A DNA stretch of 64,000 bases from Acidobacteria bacterium 28-1. Its GTDB lineage: Bacteria > Acidobacteriota > Blastocatellia > Pyrinomonadales > Pyrinomonadaceae. The stretch is taken from the NCBI GenBank assembly GCA_002050365.1, contig MWYZ01000039.1:1-64000 (forward strand), read 5' to 3'. Positions 52,011 through 62,019 of this stretch are shown here, in pieces; within the stretch, counting starts at the first letter, position 1, and the number at the start of each line of letters is the position of its first letter. A model generated the notes under the pieces. The model made no database searches and was not told where the DNA came from. It worked only from the letters and a program-made list of their open reading frames with translations. The position numbers and the translations under genes are program-made.

Positions 52011-55000
52011 TTAGAAATTCAGTCTCAGCGAAACTTGCATTCGTCGTGCATCGCTGGTAACGCTGTCACGAATTCGTCCAAAAGTGGTAGATGTAAAAGT
52101 TGCCGTCGGATTATCAAACGACGGATTATTGGTTACGTTTGTAGCATCCAGACGTAAATCGAAATTGAATCTTTCCGTTAACTTGAATTTTTTGGAAATC
52201 GATACGTCCGTTTGGAAGTAACGCGGCGCGATAAAAAAGTTGCGACCCGTATTTCCGTTTGAACCCACCGCCGGAAGCGAAAACAGCGCACGTTGTTCGG
52301 CACTAAAGAAATAATTTGTTCCGTTCTCCTGCACAAGCCGTCCGAGATGCCGGTTGCAGCCGTTACAATCAGCTGTTGATTGAACGACGTTACTGAAAGA
52401 GTTTGCCCCCGAATAAACCGTGAACGGTCTGCCGGATGACCAAAGTAGATTTCCGGCTATTTGCCAACCGCCGATGACGTAATCAAGGGCTTTCGGAATA
52501 TCGGAAGCGAACATTCTGCTTCTGCCGAATGGTAATTCATAAACATACGTCGCCTGCAAAACGTGCCGCCGGTCGAAATCCGACGGAGCATAATTCAAAC
52601 GACGATTGTTGATATCAAACGGCGTGCTTGAAGCAGACTGCAAGGCACCGCGGGAAACGGTCGAAAACGTCGGGTCAAACGAGCGCGTGTCATTCGATTT
52701 GCTAAAAGTATAGCCGACCTGAAAACCGAGACCTCGACTGAAGCGACGCTTCAAAATGAACTCAAGCCCGTTATATCTGGAAACATCGTTGCTGTCCAAA
52801 ACATTCAAAGCACCCGTATATTGCGGATATTTTTGGAAAAGGAACGGACTGAAACCGTTTGCCGTCAGCGAAGGACTCGTTGAACCGGCAACACCGCTTC
52901 TTCCCGAAAGTGCTGCGGCGGCGGCGGCAACGGAATTTTGGGCGAGCTGTGTCGAAAACTGCGTGCGAAAAGCCGCCGTATTTGCCGCCGTATTTGCTCC
53001 GCCCGTCAAAAAGCCTATCAGACAAATGCTCGTGTTCGCCGGATTTTGAGCCAGTTGAAACGCTTCCAAAAAGGTTTGACTACCACAACGCGAATCGGTT
53101 GCCAGCAAATTAGCTTGGTTGGCATCGTAACCGCCGAACAGATTCGTTCCGTGCTTGCCGATGTAATTTACCTCGACCACCGTATCCTTAAAAACTTCGC
53201 GTTGGAAACTTAAAGCATACTGATGAATTTCAGGAAACTTTAAGTCCGGGTCAATCAATGTGATGCCGCCTGTTCCTAATGCATCGGGCTGACGCAGCGA
53301 TTCAGGCGTTCGCGTCGGCACTAAGTTAGGCAGACCGTTTCTTATCAAATTACCGCCTGAGTTAAAAGTCAAATTATTACCCAAAAATGTATTTCCGGGC
53401 GTGCTTTGAAAGATGCTCGACGAAAACAAGAACGACGGAAAACGGTCGTAGGCAAGCCGATAATTCGCGCGAATTGACGTTTTGCCGCTCTTAAACGGAT
53501 CCCAAGCGAACCCAATCGAAGGCGATAAATTATTCAAATCGTTATCAAACAATTTCTTTTCGACAAATCTAAGGGTATTTGTCGGTGGCGCACCCACCGT
53601 AAATGGCTGGTCGGGAGCTAAAATCGGTCTTCCGTCCGAAGTCGGAGCTAACTTAAACTCCCATCGCAAACCCAAATCAAAAGTCAAATTCGGGCGAAAT
53701 TTCCATGTATCCTGCGCGTAAAAATCATATTCCGGGTAGTTTGCGGCAAAGTTATATCGAGTTCCTGCCGGTGCAAACTGACCTGGATTGCTTGGGTCTG
53801 AAACAAATGCTTGCGAATAGCTGCCGATTCTACCGAGAAGATCGTTAATCGTGCTGCGGAGCCGCGTCAAATCGTTTGAGTTTATTCCGGTTGAAGGCAA
53901 ACCGAATGCACCGAAGGTCGTAGTCCCCGCATTAAAAGCAACAGAAGGTTCGATACCTGTGCCTGCGACGCTCGACCTATCATCAATTGCCCGACCTTGC
54001 CGTAAATTGATGCCGCCTTTGACGGTGTGATTTCCTTTAATCCACGTTATATTGTCAACAAATTGCAACGTCCGTGAACTGCGTGCATTGTAAGAAAAAT
54101 TTGAATTGGGCGTAGCGACATTGAGAAATGAGTATGGTTTTGCCGGGTCTGGTTCTGGATTTTCAAAGTTAAAGCCAAACTTATTCAAACCGAAAATAAA
54201 TTCATTTGTCAAAGTTGCGGTCGGCGACCAACGATAATTGATAGCCAGGTTTTTCGGACTGCGAAATGTATTAACAAGATTTGGCGAATCAGGAAAAATC
54301 GGGCGACCGCCGTTTGCCCCATCACCAAAAGTGTTTTGCTGACCCTGTGCATATCGAACGTAAAGCAATTGATTATCGGCAAGGTTATAGTCAAACTTCA
54401 TCACAAAATCATATTGTTTCTCACGTTGGGGCGCTCCGAAATTATACCCCGCCGTATTTAATCCGTCTCCGGCAGAGAAATTATTCGGCAAAGGCGATGA
54501 ATTGATAATTCCTGCCAGTGCGGGATCAATCCCGATACCCGAAGGATTGGAAGCAATGTTGTAAGTGGCGATGCAGCCTGTCGTGACAGTTGCGCTGCAA
54601 TTTGGAAAACGAGGATTTCCGGCGGCATCAACCGACGGAGTAGTTGTTTCGTTCGGCGCGTTCTGTCCGCCCTGCACAAATCGGAAAATTCCGTTTCTCG
54701 CAGCTTGGGTATAAACCGTTCTCGTTACCAACAGAGTGTCATATGCCCGAAGCATTTGTAGATTGGTAAAAAAGAAAAATTTATCTTTAATAATCGGACC
54801 GCCAACGCTACCGCCGAAAATGTGCTGCACAAATTGATTTTTCGGTCTCCCGTTCAGATTATTTTGATACTCATTGGCGTTAAATTCCGGTGTTCGATAA
54901 AACTCGAAGGCACTTCCGGTTACGCGATTTGTGCCGGAGCGAGTAACGAAGGTTACCTGTGCGCCACTGCTGCGTCCGAGTTCAGCCGTAAAATTACTGG

Positions 55001-55673
55001 TTACGATTTGAAATTCTTGTATCGAATCCGGGTTTGGGCGAAGCGGCGTAAAGTTTGAGCCGCCGGCGGTGGATTCGTTGATGTCAATGCCGTCGAGCGT
55101 AAAATTGAAAGCGCGGTCGCGCGAACCGTTGACGTGAACCCCGCCGCCGGTATTCGCGCCGTTAACCACGCCCGGTTGAAAGTTAAGTAACACGAGCGGA
55201 TTGCGTCCGCGTGTGCCGACAATCGGCAGACTTTCAACAGTTCTCTGGTCAATAGTACTTCCTAAGTTTCCCGAACTGCCGGTTTGAACGGCTTCCACCG
55301 TTCCTTGAACCGTAACGGTTTCCGCCACGCCACCGACCTCCATCGAGATATTAACCGTCGCCGGTTGATTGATGTTGACGACATTTTCCTTTGAAACGAA
55401 TTTTTTGAAACCTTGCCGTTCCGTCGTCACACTGTAAGTTCCGGCTGGAATCAAATCAAATGTGTATGAACCGCTGTCGCTCGTTTCGGTTGTCAATGAC
55501 GTTGCGGTTGCTTCATTGGTCAACGTAACGGTTGCGCCTTGAACTGCCGCGCCGGTGTTGTCTGTCACCGTTCCCGTGATGCGGGAAGTCGTTCCTTGTG
55601 CCGAAGCATTAAAAGTTAAAGCAAACAGGAAAAACATCATCGCAAAAATAGTCGTTATTGGTTTAAAGCTCAT
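52011..55673 (-). CDS. Oar-like TonB-dependent receptor 2
   Basis: 1220 residues: signal peptide (MSFKPITTIFAMMFFLFALT...SAQ), carboxypeptidase-regulatory-like domain (RITGTVTDNTGAAVQGATVT), plug (GVHVNGSRDRAFNFTLDGID, EFQIVTSNFTAELGRSSGAQ) and a large beta-barrel ending MQVSLRLNF. The absence of a clear TonB box near the N-terminus is common in this Oar-like group. GGAGGAGAATA precedes the ATG. Much closer in plug and barrel to receptor 3 than to receptor 1, although its leader is shared with receptor 1. Substrate unknown; neighbouring peptidases suggest peptides or proteins. Confidence 0.92.
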   Translation of the reverse strand: MSFKPITTIFAMMFFLFALTFNASAQGTTSRITGTVTDNTGAAVQGATVTLTNEATATSLTTETSDSGSYTFDLIPAGTYSVTTERQGFKKFVSKENVVNINQPATVNISMEVGGVAETVTVQGTVEAVQTGSSGNLGSTIDQRTVESLPIVGTRGRNPLVLLNFQPGVVNGANTGGGVHVNGSRDRAFNFTLDGIDINESTAGGSNFTPLRPNPDSIQEFQIVTSNFTAELGRSSGAQVTFVTRSGTNRVTGSAFEFYRTPEFNANEYQNNLNGRPKNQFVQHIFGGSVGGPIIKDKFFFFTNLQMLRAYDTLLVTRTVYTQAARNGIFRFVQGGQNAPNETTTPSVDAAGNPRFPNCSATVTTGCIATYNIASNPSGIGIDPALAGIINSSPLPNNFSAGDGLNTAGYNFGAPQREKQYDFVMKFDYNLADNQLLYVRYAQGQQNTFGDGANGGRPIFPDSPNLVNTFRSPKNLAINYRWSPTATLTNEFIFGLNKFGFNFENPEPDPAKPYSFLNVATPNSNFSYNARSSRTLQFVDNITWIKGNHTVKGGINLRQGRAIDDRSSVAGTGIEPSVAFNAGTTTFGAFGLPSTGINSNDLTRLRSTINDLLGRIGSYSQAFVSDPSNPGQFAPAGTRYNFAANYPEYDFYAQDTWKFRPNLTFDLGLRWEFKLAPTSDGRPILAPDQPFTVGAPPTNTLRFVEKKLFDNDLNNLSPSIGFAWDPFKSGKTSIRANYRLAYDRFPSFLFSSSIFQSTPGNTFLGNNLTFNSGGNLIRNGLPNLVPTRTPESLRQPDALGTGGITLIDPDLKFPEIHQYALSFQREVFKDTVVEVNYIGKHGTNLFGGYDANQANLLATDSRCGSQTFLEAFQLAQNPANTSICLIGFLTGGANTAANTAAFRTQFSTQLAQNSVAAAAAALSGRSGVAGSTSPSLTANGFSPFLFQKYPQYTGALNVLDSNDVSRYNGLEFILKRRFSRGLGFQVGYTFSKSNDTRSFDPTFSTVSRGALQSASSTPFDINNRRLNYAPSDFDRRHVLQATYVYELPFGRSRMFASDIPKALDYVIGGWQIAGNLLWSSGRPFTVYSGANSFSNVVQSTADCNGCNRHLGRLVQENGTNYFFSAEQRALFSLPAVGSNGNTGRNFFIAPRYFQTDVSISKKFKLTERFNFDLRLDATNVTNNPSFDNPTATFTSTTFGRIRDSVTSDARRMQVSLRLNF

Positions 55674-56050
55674 TATTCTCCTCCGTTTGAAGTGTAAAAT
55701 CAGATAATAAAACCTTGTGAAATTTTTTTATATATAAAGGAATGCTTATGTAAGTTAGCATAGGTTAAGGATAAATTTAAAGGAAAATTAACATGAAACC
55801 GATTTTTCACTTTAAATAAGCTGATTATTTCTGAGATTGAACAATCGAACCTTTCGCGCCGACCGCCCAGCCCTATTTTTAATCATAAAAAATCTCTAGA
55901 AATTTTCCTTAGAATTGCCTTCCTGTTTTATCCAAGCCTTTTTGAAAACGATTATAAAAATTTTAATTGTGTAGTAATTTAAAAAGGGCAATTTCGAGAT
56001 TTTTCATAAAGAATATTTTTAGTTGGTATAGAAAAAATATTATAAGAATT
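55674..56050 (-). promoter_or_regulatory. Duplicated 5' leader of receptor 2
   Basis: Homologous to 51261-51655, with a replaced middle block (about 55875-55925). The remaining 160 bases to the M20 gene hold nothing I recognise. Confidence 0.8.
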
Positions 56051-56211
56051 GAATAGACTGGTGTTTCAAATTTTATAATGGAAAAATTATGAAGCACAAG
56101 AAAAAGTTTCTAAAATTGAAATTTGCTGTATGATTATGATTCTAATAAACAATTAGTCATTTAGTTCGCAACCTAAGTTTTCGCAAAATTAGACAAAAAT
56201 ACCAAGCCAAA

Positions 56212-57492
56212 ATGAAAAAAATAATTAACCGACTTGTCTTTGTAATTGCATTTGTTGTTTTGTCCTCAACATTTAACTACGCCCAAAAAATTTTAGCGGA
56301 CGAACAAAAAATTGTTGACTATATTGACAAGCATACGGGAGACGCAATTGCACTGCTTGAAAAGACCGTTAACATTGAAAGTCCGACCGAAAATTTGAAT
56401 GGTGTCAAGCAAGTCGGAACAATTTTCAAAGATGAATTTGAATCGCTCGGTTTCGCCGCTAAATGGCTGGAGATGCCCGCCGAGATGAAACGCGCTGGAC
56501 ATTTGGTAGCTGAAAAAAATGGCACAAAAGGAAAACGGGTTTTGTTAATCGGTCACATCGACACCGTGTTGAGCGGCGAGAAATTCCGGCGCGAAGGCGA
56601 TAAGGCATATGGCACGGGCGCGTCGGATATGAAAGCCGGAAACGTCGTCTTGTATTACGCTTTGAAGGCTCTGCATGCCAGCGGCGCACTTAAAGACGCG
56701 AGCGTTATTGTGATGCTGACGGGTGATGAAGAAAGTTCCGGCAAGCCCGTCGAAATTAGTCGCGGCGATATGATTGCCGCCGCTAAACGCAGCGATTTAG
56801 CTCTCAGCTTTGAAAACGGAGCGAGCAGCACTGCCACCGTCGCGCGGCGCGGCAGCAGCGGATGGCAGCTTGAAGTGACGGCTAAAACCGGACATTCCGG
56901 TCAAATTTTCAAGGAAAGTATGGGCAGCGGCGCAGTGTTTGAAGCCGCGCGGATTATCAATCAGTTTTATGAAACGCTCCACAACGAAAAATATCTGACC
57001 TTCAATCCGTCGGTTATGGCAGGCGGAACCGAAGTTGAAATTAGCGGCGGAAACATTACAACCCAGGGAAAGTCGAATGTTGTTGCAGCGAAAGCGATTG
57101 TGCGGGGAGATTTGCGTTTTATCAATGAGGAACAAAAGGAAGCCGCCCGTGCCAAGATGCGAGAAATAGTCGCCAAGAGTTTGCCGGGCGCTTCGGCAAA
57201 GATTACTTTTTCGGATGGAATTCCGGCAATGCCGCCGACGACAGGCAACTACGCGCTCTTAAAACAGCTTGATGTGGTTAGTCAAGACCTAGATTTCGGA
57301 AAAATCGAAGCTCTTGACCCCGGCGAAAGAGGAGCGGGCGACATTTCGTATATCGCCCATCTGCTTCCAAGTTTGGATGGTTTAGGCGCGACGGGTCGCA
57401 ACGCCCACGCTCGCGGCGAATATACGGATTTAGACACTCTGCCGAGGCAAATTAAACGAGTAGCTTTGTTAATTTACCGTTTGACACGATAA
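56212..57492 (+). CDS. M20 family metallopeptidase (glutamate carboxypeptidase-like), exported
   Basis: 426 residues: signal peptide (MKKIINRLVFVIAFVVLSST...YAQ) and a two-zinc M20 domain with inserted dimerisation domain. Metal site and catalytic motifs: LLIGHIDTVLSG (~116), YGTGASDMKAGN (~140), TGDEESSGKP (~172), LDPGERGAGDISY and GRNAHARGEYTDLD. Closest in pattern to carboxypeptidase G2-type enzymes that release C-terminal glutamate or other residues. Divergent from receptor 2. No good ribosome binding site before the ATG. Confidence 0.9.
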   Translation: MKKIINRLVFVIAFVVLSSTFNYAQKILADEQKIVDYIDKHTGDAIALLEKTVNIESPTENLNGVKQVGTIFKDEFESLGFAAKWLEMPAEMKRAGHLVAEKNGTKGKRVLLIGHIDTVLSGEKFRREGDKAYGTGASDMKAGNVVLYYALKALHASGALKDASVIVMLTGDEESSGKPVEISRGDMIAAAKRSDLALSFENGASSTATVARRGSSGWQLEVTAKTGHSGQIFKESMGSGAVFEAARIINQFYETLHNEKYLTFNPSVMAGGTEVEISGGNITTQGKSNVVAAKAIVRGDLRFINEEQKEAARAKMREIVAKSLPGASAKITFSDGIPAMPPTTGNYALLKQLDVVSQDLDFGKIEALDPGERGAGDISYIAHLLPSLDGLGATGRNAHARGEYTDLDTLPRQIKRVALLIYRLTR

Positions 57493-57587
57493 CCGTTTCA
57501 ACAGTTAATGCTACCGAATTTGCTGATTATCTGAAGTTCGATGGCTTCGCTTGAAATGCACGCTAACTTTTGCCAACATTCCAAGCA

Positions 57588-57824
57588 ATGGACTTTGAGA
57601 TTGTCAGCGAGATTACCGATATTGAAACGATTGCTGAAAGTCTCGGTATTCGTGACCGTACCAGATTGCGGAAACAACACGGCAGAGGCAGATGGCGCAA
57701 GTTGAAAGGTATTGCGTCAGTGCTCCTCGTAAGTGGTAGAATACGATTAGCCGAAGTTCATTGGTATGAAGCACACGGCATCGGCAAAAGAGAATTTAAG
57801 CTGAAGCTGCCGTTTTTAGATTAA
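57588..57824 (+). CDS. Small hypothetical protein (78 aa)
   Basis: MDFEIVSEITDIETIAESLG...RTRLRKQHGRGRWRKLKGIA..., ending HWYEAHGIGKREFKLKLPFL. A basic, compact protein of a kind I recall as a common orphan in diverse bacteria; no function known. The basic GRGRWRKLKG loop could bind nucleic acid. The next small gene starts 2 bases after its stop, so they form a pair. Confidence 0.65.
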   Translation: MDFEIVSEITDIETIAESLGIRDRTRLRKQHGRGRWRKLKGIASVLLVSGRIRLAEVHWYEAHGIGKREFKLKLPFLD

Positions 57825-57826
57825 AG

Positions 57827-58075
57827 ATGAAATCAGAAGTAACACATTTTGCGGTTTGCTTGAACAATGACGGTTATCCGGCATCGCTGGAGGTCAGCAA
57901 ATTGTATCGCGTTATTCCAGATGAACAAGCGGCAGCAGAAGGTTATTTGCGCGTCGTTGACGAGAGCGGTGAAGATTACGCTTTTGCCTCGAATCGTTTT
58001 CACATTGTTGAGCTGCCAATCGCCGTTGAAGAAACATTGTTGGCAAACGGTGCGGTTATCGTCAGCGCGGCGTGA
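57827..58075 (+). CDS. Small hypothetical protein (82 aa)
   Basis: MKSEVTHFAVCLNNDGYPAS, LEVSKLYRVIPDEQAAAEGY, then VVDESGEDYAFASNRFHIVE. Short, acidic, probably an SH3-like beta barrel (KLYRV...DESGEDY pattern). Conserved small family without known function. Cotranscribed with the preceding gene; a 66-bp repeat lies 10 bases downstream. Confidence 0.65.
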   Translation: MKSEVTHFAVCLNNDGYPASLEVSKLYRVIPDEQAAAEGYLRVVDESGEDYAFASNRFHIVELPIAVEETLLANGAVIVSAA

Positions 58076-58084
58076 AAAACAACA

Positions 58085-58152
58085 GCCGTCGAATTCGGTC
58101 GTTAGGCGGCAAGCCCTGTTTTAACTTCTCAAGCTAAAAAAGCCAAAACGCT
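58085..58152. repeat. 66-bp repeat, copy B (GTCGTTAGGC core)
   Basis: Matches 51823-51888. AATTCGGTCGTTAGGCGGCA resembles the inner end of integron attC sites (L'-R', GTTAGGC), but the outer R'' half is not clear. Confidence 0.65.
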
Positions 58153-58175
58153 ATGAAAAACGTCTTGGCTTTTTT
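58136..58175. terminator. Terminator of receptor 3
   Basis: AAAAAAGCCAAAACG ... CGTCTTGGCTTTTTT, a 15-bp stem with one mismatch and a 10-nt loop; A and T tracts allow use in both directions. 20 bases from the receptor stop. Confidence 0.9.
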
Positions 58176-58194
58176 GATGATTAAACCGCTTGGT

Positions 58195-61100
58195 TTAGAA
58201 TTTCAATTTTAATGCAAATTGAATAACGCGAGCCGACTCGCCGGTTTGAATGATGGCTTGCGTTGACGGCGGAGCGACCGTCGTGCAACAGGCTTGGGCA
58301 AACACGCTGGAACGAACGCTTGGCGAACCCACCGATGCGTCGCGTGGGTTATCAAAATTCGGACGATTCAAAACGTTGAACATTTCCGTGCGAAAATCCA
58401 ATTTAATGCGCTCGGTAATCGAGAATTTTTTAATAATTCCGATGTCTAAATTATAATATCCTGCCGAAACGAAGATGTTTCGCCCTGCTCCGTTTTGACC
58501 GGGCAAAGGTATGGCAAAGCCGTTAGGATTGGCAAAAAACACCGGACCGGCAACGTTTGGAATTTCTTGCAGTTTGGCTCGCAAGTTAGGGTCAAGCACT
58601 ACAGCGCGAGATTCATGTGCCGCATTCGAGGTGCGAACGCCGCTGCGGATGCTGAAAGGTTCGCCCGACATATAAGTCGAGATGCCGTTTATTGTCCAGC
58701 CGCCGACAATTTGATTAAGCCATCCGGGAGAGTCGCCGAGGAAAGTTTTTCCCCGACCGACTGGCAATTCCCAAACTGCGGTTAAATTTAATACGTGCGT
58801 CCGGTCAAAATCCGAGCGTGCTTTTTCTTCGTTTAAGTTTCGCAAATCAGTCGGCGTTCGGGAGTTTGTGGTTGACAAACCGCCGCCGGAAGCCGCGCCA
58901 ACCGGGTCAACTGATTGATTGTCAATAGATTTACCGAAAGTGTAGGCGACCGCCAAACCTAAACCTTGAGCAAACCGACGGCGCAAGGTGAACTGAAATG
59001 CGTGGTAATTTGAATCGCCGCTGTTATCAATATACGTGATGCTGCTGAATTGTGGATTTGGACGCAAGCCCAAAGCCAATGTCGTGTTTTCAATGCGTTC
59101 GGCAAAACTGCCAGCCGCATTTAATAACAATTCGTCTCGCGTCGTTGTCGAGTTGATAAAGGTTGTCGTCAGCGCACCCGAAGTGACAAGTCCGGGAATA
59201 GTTCCCGTTACGCCCGTCGGACAGCCGGTTCCGCCTGCCTGACAGCCGAGACCGAGATTGCGCTGCATAATAAAGAAATCGGGCAAAATTCTATCGGCGT
59301 TGATTTGATTGCGATTGCCTGCAAAATAAAGCCGCATTCCGCGCCTGCCGACGTATGACGCTTGCATCACCATTTTGAGCGGAAGTTCGCGCTGAAAACT
59401 CGCGCTCCATTGATGCACGGTCGGAAGTTTCAGACTCGGATCAAAAACCGTAATCGGCGGCGCGTTGTTATTAAGCTGCAGCGGCAAATTTAAGAATGAA
59501 GAAGGTTTGACGGACGGCGCGGGAAGTTGAGTTGGAAACCCATTACCGATTGTGACATTCGGCGCAGGTGTGCAACCGGGCGTAGTCGTTACAGGCGTAG
59601 TGCCTCCGGGCGTGGTCGGTGTGCCGAGGGTCGAAGAACAGGTCAAAAGCAAACCCGGAACGCGCCCGGCGGCAGCCGTCACCTGAAATGTCGAAATCGG
59701 GTCGTAAGCGATGCGATAGCCTAACCGAATCGCGCTTTTTCCCACACCGCCAAACAAACTTCCCAAAAATCCTTTATCGAAATTCGGTGAATACGCTAAA
59801 CCTAAACTCGGACCAAGCGCCCCTAAATTGTCGCGTTTATACCAACTGTCGGCTTTAACAAAAGCAGTTGGTCCATTCAAAATCGGATTTTCAGCAACAT
59901 AAGTCTTTTCGTCCGCCGTGTGCGGCGCAGGGTTGATTTCCCAACGAAGTCCGTAGTTGAGAGTCAAATTACTTCGCGCTTTCCATTCGTCTTGAACGTA
60001 TAGATTGTATTGATTGGCAAGATGCAGTTCGTCAAAGAGCGTAACTTTTCCGTCAACCGTAAAAGGCAGAAATACGTCGTTTTGTAAGTCGCCGATAAAG
60101 GTTTGCGAAATTCGCGCCGGAATGCCCAGTAAATTATTTATCGTTGACAACAAATTGCTGTTGTCAGTGCTGTTGATTCCGGCGGCGGCGGCGAATCCAA
60201 CCGGCGGACGAGTTGTGGCGCTCAACGAAATTTGCGGTGTCAGGTTGATGCCGCCCGGCTGTCCGCGACGGTCATGATGCCGATAGAAACGCGCGTTGAA
60301 TCCTATTCCGATAACGTGTGAACCGGAAACGATACTCAACGTATCCAAAATTTGCGGAGTGAAAACTTCCCTCTGCGTGCGCGGCGTGTTGTTATACGGC
60401 TCGCTTATCAAATTGTAGTCAATCGGCGAAATATCGGGAAACGCCGGGTTGGCTTCCCCTTGCGTAAATAAGAAATCAAATTTTGAATAGCCGAATCGTA
60501 AATCGTTGACGATATACGGTGAAAATGTTCGGCGGTAACCAATCGCTAAGTTAGAAGTGGTGCGAAAAACTTCGCCAAGCGGCGGAAAACCGGGAAAAAC
60601 CTGCGGACGACCGTTAAGCGGGTCGCCTTCCAACGTGTTGTATTTTGAAAACAAATACCGTCCGAAGACACTGTTTTTATCATTGAAATTATGGTCAATT
60701 CGAGCCGAATACGCTGGTCCGCGAACCGAAGTCGGCGGATTCCAAAGGTAAGCACCAGTATTTAACCCGTCGCCGGAAGCATAAGAATTAGGAGCCGGTA
60801 ACGTGCCTAAATAAGAAGCGACCGTTGGGTTGAGCGTTGTTCCGGCAGGACCGTTGGTCAAAATGTTATAGCTTGCAACGCAGCGCAGCTGCGTCGGAGT
60901 CGTACAAGCCGACACGCCGGCAATCAGATTTCCCGTCGTCGGGTCAACTAAAAGCGGCGAATTGCGCGTAATTGTCGTTGTGCCGATGACCAGCGGATTT
61001 GCTGGGTCGGGTCTGAAATAACGAAAGATGCCGCTTCTGGCGGTGGCGGTATAAACAATCGGAACGCCAAAAGATTGGTCAATCGGCTGCGTAAAATCGA

Positions 61101-62019
61101 TGATATTGGTTTGATAGCTGCCGAAGAAAAACGTCTTGTTTTTTATAATTGGTCCACCGAGTTCAAAACCGAATTGTTTCAATTTCGTTTCGCGTTTCGG
61201 CAAATTTTGAGCATTGGCGTAGAACTCCGTCGAATTGAGCGCGTCGTCTCTGAAAAATAAAAATCCCGTTCCGTGAAAACCGTTTCCGCCCGTCCGCGTC
61301 GAGAGTGTTATTGCCGCGCCGCTGTTGCGTCCTTCTTCGGCGGTGGCGTTATTGGTGGTTACTTTGAATTCCTGAACATTGTCGGGGTTAATCCGATAAA
61401 TATTCGATACCGGATTCGGCACCGACGATTCATTCGCATCAATTCCGTCAATCGTAACGTTAAAAGCTCGGTCGCGTGAACCGTTGATGTGAACGCCCGA
61501 ACCAGCAGCACCCGCTGAACGCTGAACGATTCCCGGTTCCTGTAAAACTAAATTCAAAGGATTGCGACCGTTTAACGGCAGGTTTTCAATCGTTCTTTGG
61601 TCAACTACATTGCCTAAAGTTGCCGTGTTAGTTTGTATCGTTTCTCTATCTGAAACAACCGTAACTACTTCATTGACTCCCCCAATCTCCAATACCAAAT
61701 CAACATTCAAAGGCGTGCTGACCTCTAAAACATTGTTCGTTTGGACAGTTTTCTTAAATCCGCTTTGTTCCACCGCGACGGTATATCTGCCCGCCGTCAG
61801 CGAGGTGAAAGCATATACACCGTCGTTAGTTGTAACTTGAGTAAAAGTAACGCCCGTTGCTTCATTGGTAAGCGTTACGGTTGCGCCTTCGATAGCCGAA
61901 CCGTTAATGTCATTGACGGTTCCGGTAATTCTCGAAGTGCTGGATTGGGCGTGGACAAAGGTTGCCGAAAATACAAGCAAAGCAATTAGATAAACGACTC
62001 GATGCCAAGAATTTAACAT
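58195..62019 (-). CDS. Oar-like TonB-dependent receptor 3
   Basis: 1274 residues, a close relative of receptor 2: signal peptide (RVVYLIALLVFSATFVHAQ), carboxypeptidase-regulatory-like domain (RITGTVNDINGSAIEGATVT), plug (GVHINGSRDRAFNVTIDGID, EFKVTTNNATAEEGRNSGAA) and barrel ending FALKLKF. A Thr/Pro-rich loop (TPTTPGGTTPVTTTPGCTPA) is set in the barrel. GGAGA precedes ATG 62019. Its upstream region is not related to the leaders of receptors 1 and 2. Substrate unknown. Confidence 0.92.
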   Translation of the reverse strand: MLNSWHRVVYLIALLVFSATFVHAQSSTSRITGTVNDINGSAIEGATVTLTNEATGVTFTQVTTNDGVYAFTSLTAGRYTVAVEQSGFKKTVQTNNVLEVSTPLNVDLVLEIGGVNEVVTVVSDRETIQTNTATLGNVVDQRTIENLPLNGRNPLNLVLQEPGIVQRSAGAAGSGVHINGSRDRAFNVTIDGIDANESSVPNPVSNIYRINPDNVQEFKVTTNNATAEEGRNSGAAITLSTRTGGNGFHGTGFLFFRDDALNSTEFYANAQNLPKRETKLKQFGFELGGPIIKNKTFFFGSYQTNIIDFTQPIDQSFGVPIVYTATARSGIFRYFRPDPANPLVIGTTTITRNSPLLVDPTTGNLIAGVSACTTPTQLRCVASYNILTNGPAGTTLNPTVASYLGTLPAPNSYASGDGLNTGAYLWNPPTSVRGPAYSARIDHNFNDKNSVFGRYLFSKYNTLEGDPLNGRPQVFPGFPPLGEVFRTTSNLAIGYRRTFSPYIVNDLRFGYSKFDFLFTQGEANPAFPDISPIDYNLISEPYNNTPRTQREVFTPQILDTLSIVSGSHVIGIGFNARFYRHHDRRGQPGGINLTPQISLSATTRPPVGFAAAAGINSTDNSNLLSTINNLLGIPARISQTFIGDLQNDVFLPFTVDGKVTLFDELHLANQYNLYVQDEWKARSNLTLNYGLRWEINPAPHTADEKTYVAENPILNGPTAFVKADSWYKRDNLGALGPSLGLAYSPNFDKGFLGSLFGGVGKSAIRLGYRIAYDPISTFQVTAAAGRVPGLLLTCSSTLGTPTTPGGTTPVTTTPGCTPAPNVTIGNGFPTQLPAPSVKPSSFLNLPLQLNNNAPPITVFDPSLKLPTVHQWSASFQRELPLKMVMQASYVGRRGMRLYFAGNRNQINADRILPDFFIMQRNLGLGCQAGGTGCPTGVTGTIPGLVTSGALTTTFINSTTTRDELLLNAAGSFAERIENTTLALGLRPNPQFSSITYIDNSGDSNYHAFQFTLRRRFAQGLGLAVAYTFGKSIDNQSVDPVGAASGGGLSTTNSRTPTDLRNLNEEKARSDFDRTHVLNLTAVWELPVGRGKTFLGDSPGWLNQIVGGWTINGISTYMSGEPFSIRSGVRTSNAAHESRAVVLDPNLRAKLQEIPNVAGPVFFANPNGFAIPLPGQNGAGRNIFVSAGYYNLDIGIIKKFSITERIKLDFRTEMFNVLNRPNFDNPRDASVGSPSVRSSVFAQACCTTVAPPSTQAIIQTGESARVIQFALKLKF

